Below, piece after piece: positions 59,469-64,000 of a stretch of 64,000 nt of DNA. The stretch is from Flavobacterium piscisymbiosum (GTDB lineage: Bacteria > Bacteroidota > Bacteroidia > Flavobacteriales > Flavobacteriaceae), in the NCBI RefSeq assembly GCF_020905295.1, contig NZ_JAJJMM010000001.1, positions 620,001 to 684,000 of the forward strand. The letters run 5' to 3'. The notes below the pieces were generated by a model. That model did no database searches. It was not told the origin of the DNA and saw only the letters and a list, made by a program, of their open reading frames with translations. Positions within the stretch are counted from its first letter, which is position 1, and every line of letters begins with the position of its first letter. The position numbers and the translations under genes were made by a program.

Positions 59469-61473
59469 TTTCCTGATTTTCGTTGATTACATTTAATTCT
59501 ATATAAGCAGACGTTCCCTGATTACGTTTACTATCAATCTCTAATTTCCCGTTCAGGAATTCCACGCGATTTTTAATATTTTTCAATCCCATTCCGTTTT
59601 TATTTTTCGGATCCAAAACATCAAAACCAACTCCATTATCTTCAACCGTAATAAAAAATACGTCTTTGTTTTGAGAGCATGAAACCAAAACCTGAGAAGC
59701 TTTTGCATACTTTAAAGCATTGTTTAATAGCTCCTGAATAATTCTATAAATCATGATTTCGGAATTTTTAGGAAGTCTTGATTTTTTTATCAAATACTGA
59801 AATTCAACTTTGGTAACAGCATTAGAATTTGCAGCGCATAAATCTCTTAAAGCATGTTCTAAACTCAATTCCAGCAAACTTTCGGGCATTAAATTCTGCG
59901 ATATGTTTCGAAGTTCTTTTATCGAATTATCGAGCATAGCATCTACTCCGTTTACAGTTTCAGCATTTTCTTTTTTCGCGAGGTTCAAATGAATTTTTAC
60001 ACTCGAAAGCATACTTCCCAGACCATCGTGCAGCTCTCTGGCAATTCGTTTTCGCTCCATTTCTTCACCCTGAATCAAAGCCTTGGAAACTGAAAGTTTA
60101 TGACGATTTTCAAAAGCAGACAATTCTTGCTTAAGGTTGATTTCTTTTTGAATACTTAATTTCTTTTGGTTTTTATTGAAAATCCACAAAAACAAAACAA
60201 TCACAAGCAACAGAAAAGACAAACCTGCAAAAAGCAATGAATTCAAACGGTTGCTGTATACCATTAAAGCGGCTTTGTCGTTTAGCGATTGCAGCATCGT
60301 TATTTTTTTCTCACTTTCGGCTTTTTTATATTTTGCTTCAAGCTCTACAATTTCGCTTTTAAACTTAGTACCATTCAGGCTGTCATTTATTCTATTCGAT
60401 TTATTTGAATAGAAATAAGCCTTATCATAATTTTTGGTTGCATTATAAACTTCAGACAACTTATTATAGTAATTCTTTTGATCAACAATAAAAGGTGTTT
60501 TTTCTAAAAGATACTCCAGATTGGCTTTTGCTTTATCATAGTTTTTTAATTTAAAATTTACTTCGTACTCTGCATATTTCAACCTGTTTAATGCGATTTG
60601 GTTTTGATGCTTTTCTGCCGATTTAATACCTTTCCCGTAACTCGCCAAAGCATCTGCATTTTTATTTAACCTGGCATAATACAATCCTTCAGAATAAAAA
60701 TAAGAATCGTTTAAATTCGATTCAGGGAAATTCTTCAAGGTCGAAAATGCTTTATCAAGTACTTTTTGGGCATCATAAAAATGCTGTAACTCTACTAAAT
60801 TTTCAGCATTAATAATATACGTTTCCATTTTTGACTCAGCCAGCGTTGGTGATTTTTTAATAGCTCTTTCGATATATTTCTGAGCTTCACTTAAATATTC
60901 ACTCGCTTTTTCGCGTTCGTTGTTATTCATAAAAATAATAGCAACCGCTTTATACAATCCGCTTATCAATTCATAATCACGGCTTTTTTTAGCAGCAGGA
61001 ATAGCTTCATTAATAAGCAGTTTCATATAACCCTTTTCGTTGTTCTTTCGTTGCTGCATGATACCGTAATTCTGCAGAATAATGGCACGGAGTCGAAATG
61101 CTTCGGTATTATAATACTTTTTTAGCTTATTGTTCCCTTCAAATAGCGCTTTTTCGAAGCCATCAGCATCACCTTTTTCTAAAAAACTATAAGCATTATA
61201 AAAGATTCCTGCATCATTTAAGAACGGAAATCTTCTTTTTAGTTTATTAGCCTGTTCTAAATATTCTTTTGATTTTTTGACATCCTGAACCATCAAATAC
61301 ATTTTAGACAACTTAAAGCTATACAAGCATTTAATACTATCTGACTTAGTGTTTTTGGCAATTTTAGCAATACTGTCTATATAAACCGAATCATCATCAA
61401 GAGAAAGAATTACCTGCGAATGCGAAACGGCAGATAAAAAAAGAAATAATATTAATAAGTAGATTTTCTTCAT
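59461..61473 (-). CDS. TPR-containing sensor histidine kinase (HisKA_3 type)
   Basis: 670 residues from ATG 61471-61473, which starts a signal peptide (MKKIYLLILFLFLSAVSHSQ). A periplasmic region of TPR-like helices (about 25-385) is followed by one membrane helix (LNSLLFAGLSFLLLVIVLFLWIF near 405-425) and a NarX/DesK-type kinase: ERKRIARELHDGLGSMLSSVKIHL holds the histidine, and VEDNGVGF with GMGLKNIKNRVEFLNG the ATP site. The layout is typical of Bacteroidota sensors. The signal is unknown. Confidence 0.93.
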   Translation of the reverse strand: MKKIYLLILFLFLSAVSHSQVILSLDDDSVYIDSIAKIAKNTKSDSIKCLYSFKLSKMYLMVQDVKKSKEYLEQANKLKRRFPFLNDAGIFYNAYSFLEKGDADGFEKALFEGNNKLKKYYNTEAFRLRAIILQNYGIMQQRKNNEKGYMKLLINEAIPAAKKSRDYELISGLYKAVAIIFMNNNEREKASEYLSEAQKYIERAIKKSPTLAESKMETYIINAENLVELQHFYDAQKVLDKAFSTLKNFPESNLNDSYFYSEGLYYARLNKNADALASYGKGIKSAEKHQNQIALNRLKYAEYEVNFKLKNYDKAKANLEYLLEKTPFIVDQKNYYNKLSEVYNATKNYDKAYFYSNKSNRINDSLNGTKFKSEIVELEAKYKKAESEKKITMLQSLNDKAALMVYSNRLNSLLFAGLSFLLLVIVLFLWIFNKNQKKLSIQKEINLKQELSAFENRHKLSVSKALIQGEEMERKRIARELHDGLGSMLSSVKIHLNLAKKENAETVNGVDAMLDNSIKELRNISQNLMPESLLELSLEHALRDLCAANSNAVTKVEFQYLIKKSRLPKNSEIMIYRIIQELLNNALKYAKASQVLVSCSQNKDVFFITVEDNGVGFDVLDPKNKNGMGLKNIKNRVEFLNGKLEIDSKRNQGTSAYIELNVINENQENE

Positions 61474-61534
61474 AAAGTGGTATTTATTCAAAAATATCAA
61501 ATAAAAAAATGTTTAAAAAGCAATTACACCACTT

Positions 61535-61575
61535 TTACCTGATATCAGGTAATTCAAAATGCATTTTATCAGGTA
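61535..61575. promoter_or_regulatory. 18-bp palindrome plus half-site between the two-component system and lipoprotein gene
   Basis: TTACCTGATATCAGGTAA (61535-61552) is a perfect palindrome. A second half-site ATCAGGTA follows at 61568-61575, 24 bases from the matching half of the palindrome. It lies 47 bases upstream of the lipoprotein -7 element (TAATTTTG, 61599-61606) and 61 bases upstream of the kinase start on the other strand. NarL-type regulators bind dyad sites of this size. Confidence 0.65.
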
Positions 61576-61598
61576 TTGTCATCTCATTTATAAGCGTC

Positions 61599-61606
61599 TA
61601 ATTTTG
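61599..61606 (+). promoter_or_regulatory. -7 element of the lipoprotein gene
   Basis: TAATTTTG, a full match to TAnnTTTG, 32 bases before the ATG at 61639. Confidence 0.6.
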
Positions 61607-61638
61607 TTTTAAATGAATGTTAACTAATAAACTATATT

Positions 61639-62037
61639 ATGAAATCTATTTTAAAAACTTTAGCGATTGTATTCACCCTTGCTTTTACAGCAGGATCTTG
61701 CAGCAGCGACGACAATAATGACTCAGCACCTGTTTCAAGAGATGTAAAATATGAGCTAACCGGAAATTTTTCAGGAGAACTTAGTACAATTTATTTTGAT
61801 AAGGGTGGAAATCCATTAAATGAGGACGTTACCGCCTTGCCTTGGACAAAAGAAATCACCGTTGATGCAGGTGTTAATGCTGTGACAGCCAGCGCAAGTG
61901 GTCATGGCGGAGTTAAAGATCAAACCCTAACTGCCAAAATTTATGTTGGCGGTAAAGTAGTAAAAGAATCGACTGCAAAAGCAAACAATGACGGAATCAT
62001 TGTGGTAACTCTTGTACCTTATGCTTTCCCTCTATAA
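61639..62037 (+). CDS. Small lipoprotein with an MmpS-like beta domain
   Basis: 132 residues. Signal with lipobox FTAGSCSSDDN. The mature part (VKYELTGNFSGELSTIYFDKGG, ALPWTKEITVDAGVNAVTASASG, LTAKIYVGGKVVKESTAKAN) resembles the small beta-sandwich of MmpS-like proteins, by pattern only. It is monocistronic, divergent from the two-component system, with an 18-bp palindrome in between, which suggests control by that system. Confidence 0.7.
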   Translation: MKSILKTLAIVFTLAFTAGSCSSDDNNDSAPVSRDVKYELTGNFSGELSTIYFDKGGNPLNEDVTALPWTKEITVDAGVNAVTASASGHGGVKDQTLTAKIYVGGKVVKESTAKANNDGIIVVTLVPYAFPL

Positions 62038-62075
62038 ATTTTAGGAGTAGAATTTTTATTTCAATTTTGGAAAAA

Positions 62076-62107
62076 AGAAGCTTCGTATATTACGAGGCTT
62101 TTTTTTA
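62076..62107. terminator. Terminator between the lipoprotein gene and the sigma factor partner gene
   Basis: AAGCTTCGTA and TACGAGGCTT form a stem with one mismatch around TAT, with A and T runs on the two sides. The left arm is preceded by AAAAAAG and the right arm followed by eight T. Confidence 0.75.
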
Positions 62108-62698
62108 TGACTCTAATTGATTGTTGATTTCCTCAAATTTCTCAATCAGATGATTAATTTTAGTTTCCTGTTTTTTGATTTGCTTTGGTCGAATATAAAA
62201 CCAATTAAATGCAATCCACAACAAAGTGATTCCGTAAGTAACCAAAGCGTAGAAAACAGTCATTCTTGATGCGTATTCATACATATACAGACAAATTCCT
62301 GCCATAAGCAAAACAAAATACCAGCTCAATACTTTAGACTGCATGTATTGCTGTTTTTTTCTAATCGAAATTAACTGTTGCAAATATTCCTGATTGGTTT
62401 GTGTAGTATCTGTATTTTTATAAGGCCCCAACAATTTGTTATAAATACCTACATACATTACCATTGCCAAAATCGCCAAAACGATTCCAATTTTGGTCGA
62501 AATAAATTCAGGCTGATAATGGTACCATAAAAAAATTATAAAAGCAGTTGTTGCTGCAAGTAAGATATTAGTTCTCCACAAAGATCTTAAACTTGATTTT
62601 TTAAACTGTTTTAATCTCAGTAACAAATCTTCAATATTGGGCTGATTTACGGTTTGTTTCTTCCATAAATCTTTAAAATCTATATTATTGTTGTCCAT
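62105..62698 (-). CDS. Membrane protein coupled to an ECF sigma factor, 197 residues
   Basis: Not recognised by family. A polar N-terminus (NNIDFKDLWKKQTVNQPNIEDLLLRLKQ) precedes four hydrophobic stretches in two pairs (about 44-60, 69-85, 122-138, 146-166) and a charged, coiled-coil-like C-terminus. The start overlaps the sigma factor stop by 14 bases. The position fits an anti-sigma factor or regulator, but no zinc or ASD motif is visible, so the role is inference from context. Confidence 0.75.
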   Translation of the reverse strand: MDNNNIDFKDLWKKQTVNQPNIEDLLLRLKQFKKSSLRSLWRTNILLAATTAFIIFLWYHYQPEFISTKIGIVLAILAMVMYVGIYNKLLGPYKNTDTTQTNQEYLQQLISIRKKQQYMQSKVLSWYFVLLMAGICLYMYEYASRMTVFYALVTYGITLLWIAFNWFYIRPKQIKKQETKINHLIEKFEEINNQLES

Positions 62699-63158
62699 TT
62701 TCTTTAAATTTTTGAGTCAGTTTTTCTTTAATTCTGTGAATTTTCACTCTAACATTCGCTTCAGAAAGCCCAATAATTGTAGCAATTTCGGCTTGCTTCA
62801 CTTCTTCTAATTCCAGCGAAATAATGATACGGTCTGTTTCCGGCAATTCGGCAATACATTTGTATAAAAACTGAATTTGAGGTTCTATCGAAGTCTGTTT
62901 TTCCTCGGTAAGATGATTGGGCAAATCCGATTTTGGGAAGCGTTTTTCTTTTTCAATCTGCCTTAAACAATTATTAGATGCGATTCTAAAAATCCAAGTT
63001 CCTATACCGGATTCATTTCTAAAAGTTTCCAGCTTTTGCCAAACAATAATAAAAGTTTCCTGTGCCAAATCCTGTGCAACATCATGATCGTTTACGAAAC
63101 CCATACAAAGCCTGAAGATCCTGTCCCAATATGTTTTATAAATAGTTTCAAATTCCAT
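62685..63158 (-). CDS. ECF-type RNA polymerase sigma factor
   Basis: 157 residues. Region 2 is seen in VAQDLAQETFIIVWQKLETFRNESGIGTWIFRIASNNCLRQ, and region 4 in LEEVKQAEIATIIGLSEANVRVKIHRIKEKLTQKF. Both promoter-binding regions are intact, with no extra C-terminal domain. It lies 3 bases after the hydrolase gene and overlaps the membrane protein gene, so the three form an operon. Confidence 0.94.
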   Translation of the reverse strand: MEFETIYKTYWDRIFRLCMGFVNDHDVAQDLAQETFIIVWQKLETFRNESGIGTWIFRIASNNCLRQIEKEKRFPKSDLPNHLTEEKQTSIEPQIQFLYKCIAELPETDRIIISLELEEVKQAEIATIIGLSEANVRVKIHRIKEKLTQKFKENGQQ

Positions 63159-63161
63159 TTA

Positions 63162-64000
63162 TTACGATTTTATAAAATTGCCAATCTGAGTTAAATACCA
63201 CGCTTTATCATCATACATTATAAAGTGCAAACCTTTATTGGCATATTGAAAATTGCCTGTTTTTAAATTTTTATACTGAGCATCAATTGCTGGTTTTAAA
63301 TTTACAAAATAAGATTCCAGTAAAATTAATGACGGACATTTTATAGCTGCAATTTTATCTCTTAAATCGGTATTAGAGAAATCGCAATACATTTCGGCAA
63401 AGGTTTTTCGATCTGATTTTAGGCTCCAATCTACTACCATATCTAGTTTCGAAGTATCTTCAAGAAGTCTTGGCATTGTTTTTTTCTGCATATCTGCAAA
63501 CTGAGTATCTGATAATGCCGTCATTTGACTTACCATAGTTGAACAGTCATTATTTTCTTTTGATTTGAATGAAGGATCCATCAACGCGCCTAAACATGGT
63601 AATGCGTCGACCACAATAATTTTACTGATTAATTCAGGATAATCTGCAGCAATTGCCAATGCTAATCCGCCGCCCATACTATGACCAACAACAATTGGTT
63701 TCTCTATTTTATTTGCTTTTATATAATTAACGATTTCATCTTCCCAATTTTTAAAAGAAGGATTTGGCTGGGGTTTTACTCCTGCAAAACCAGCCATTGT
63801 AAAAGTGTAACAGGTAAAATCTTTTTCGAAAGTTGCTTTGGTTTCATTCCAGACATCTCCTGATGAGGCAAATCCGGGAATAAATAAAATGGATTGTTTT
63901 CCTTTTCCGGTTTTAAGAACCTCAAACGGATATTGTTTTGTTTGTGCAAATACATTTAAACATAATGCTGAAAATAATAAGGCGATAACCAGGATGATAT
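63162..64000 (-). CDS. Alpha/beta hydrolase, exported, N-terminus cut by the window edge
   Basis: The frame runs open to the right edge; the visible part begins inside a signal peptide (IILVIALLFSALCLNVFAQ), so only a few codons are missing. FIPGFASSGDVWNET is the oxyanion loop region, VVGHSMGGGLALAIAADYP the nucleophile elbow (serine in GHSMGG), and NKGLHFIMYDDKAW near the end the catalytic histidine. An ATG at 63795-63797 (MAGFAG) is internal, not the start. It leads the operon with the ECF sigma factor. Substrate unknown. Confidence 0.88.
   Translation of the reverse strand, partial: IILVIALLFSALCLNVFAQTKQYPFEVLKTGKGKQSILFIPGFASSGDVWNETKATFEKDFTCYTFTMAGFAGVKPQPNPSFKNWEDEIVNYIKANKIEKPIVVGHSMGGGLALAIAADYPELISKIIVVDALPCLGALMDPSFKSKENNDCSTMVSQMTALSDTQFADMQKKTMPRLLEDTSKLDMVVDWSLKSDRKTFAEMYCDFSNTDLRDKIAAIKCPSLILLESYFVNLKPAIDAQYKNLKTGNFQYANKGLHFIMYDDKAWYLTQIGNFIKS

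Overview
The window is a chromosomal segment of a flavobacterium (Bacteroidota), most likely the genus Flavobacterium. It is AT-rich, and its promoters fit the Bacteroidota -7 pattern TAnnTTTG (for example 20384-20391, 25542-25549, 48107-48114, 57011-57018). The gene content also fits: TonB receptors with carboxypeptidase-like N-termini, a type IX secretion sorting domain, DUF4271 next to hemD, DUF4296, and a DAHP synthase fused to chorismate mutase. No rRNA, tRNA, CRISPR array, prophage or transposase was found. Most genes are housekeeping, with small accessory islets and many short intergenic inverted repeats between them.

Layout. 1-5758 (minus): the start of a DUF3857 protein, dtd, rsgA and a 1203-residue VIT/vWA protein that also carries a carboxypeptidase-like domain, a TonB plug-like domain and DUF2135. 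5836-10575 (minus): an operon for phenylalanine and tyrosine synthesis (pheA, aminotransferase, prephenate dehydrogenase, DAHP synthase/chorismate mutase). It is preceded by a Phe/Tyr-rich leader peptide and a terminator touching pheA, which together look like a ribosome-controlled attenuator. 10938-13517: a DUF1501/DUF1800 pair. 13689-15523: an accessory islet with two hypothetical genes and dinD, flanked by repeats. 15593-19222: class I ribonucleotide reductase. 19558-29629: mixed metabolic and membrane genes (MarC, S41 protease, dCMP deaminase, HupE-like, TerB-like, fructose-bisphosphatase, GNAT, aspartate kinase). 29665-34218: a TonB-type barrel, a membrane-anchored AraC regulator, an XRE regulator and three very small membrane proteins. 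34309-39638: a large outer-membrane protein, an Ala/Lys-rich secreted protein and a glycosyltransferase.

39640-47996 looks like a phosphate-starvation locus: an OprO/OprP-type porin, a PhoR-like kinase, a PhoB-like regulator, a TonB receptor, a beta-helix-like lipoprotein and a small protein with a T9SS sorting domain. The porin and receptor promoters both carry TAACA-type repeats at exact 11-bp spacing, and in both the last repeat ends 13 nt before the TTTG of the -7 element. This is a candidate flavobacterial Pho box.

48128-58729 holds a LuxE-like protein, a toxin-antitoxin pair in which both genes are frameshifted, tyrS, an epimerase, a DUF4296/pyrC/mannosyltransferase operon, DUF4271-hemD, an Lrp regulator and a zinc metallopeptidase. 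58833-62037 is a NarL-type two-component system facing a small lipoprotein gene, with an 18-bp perfect palindrome between them. 62105-64000 is an ECF sigma factor with a membrane partner and an alpha/beta hydrolase cut by the window edge.

The strongest observations are the Phe/Tyr attenuator, the phased Pho-box-like arrays, the VIT-plug chimera, the broken toxin-antitoxin pair and the palindrome beside the NarL-type system. All functional calls come from reading the sequence; no database search was run.
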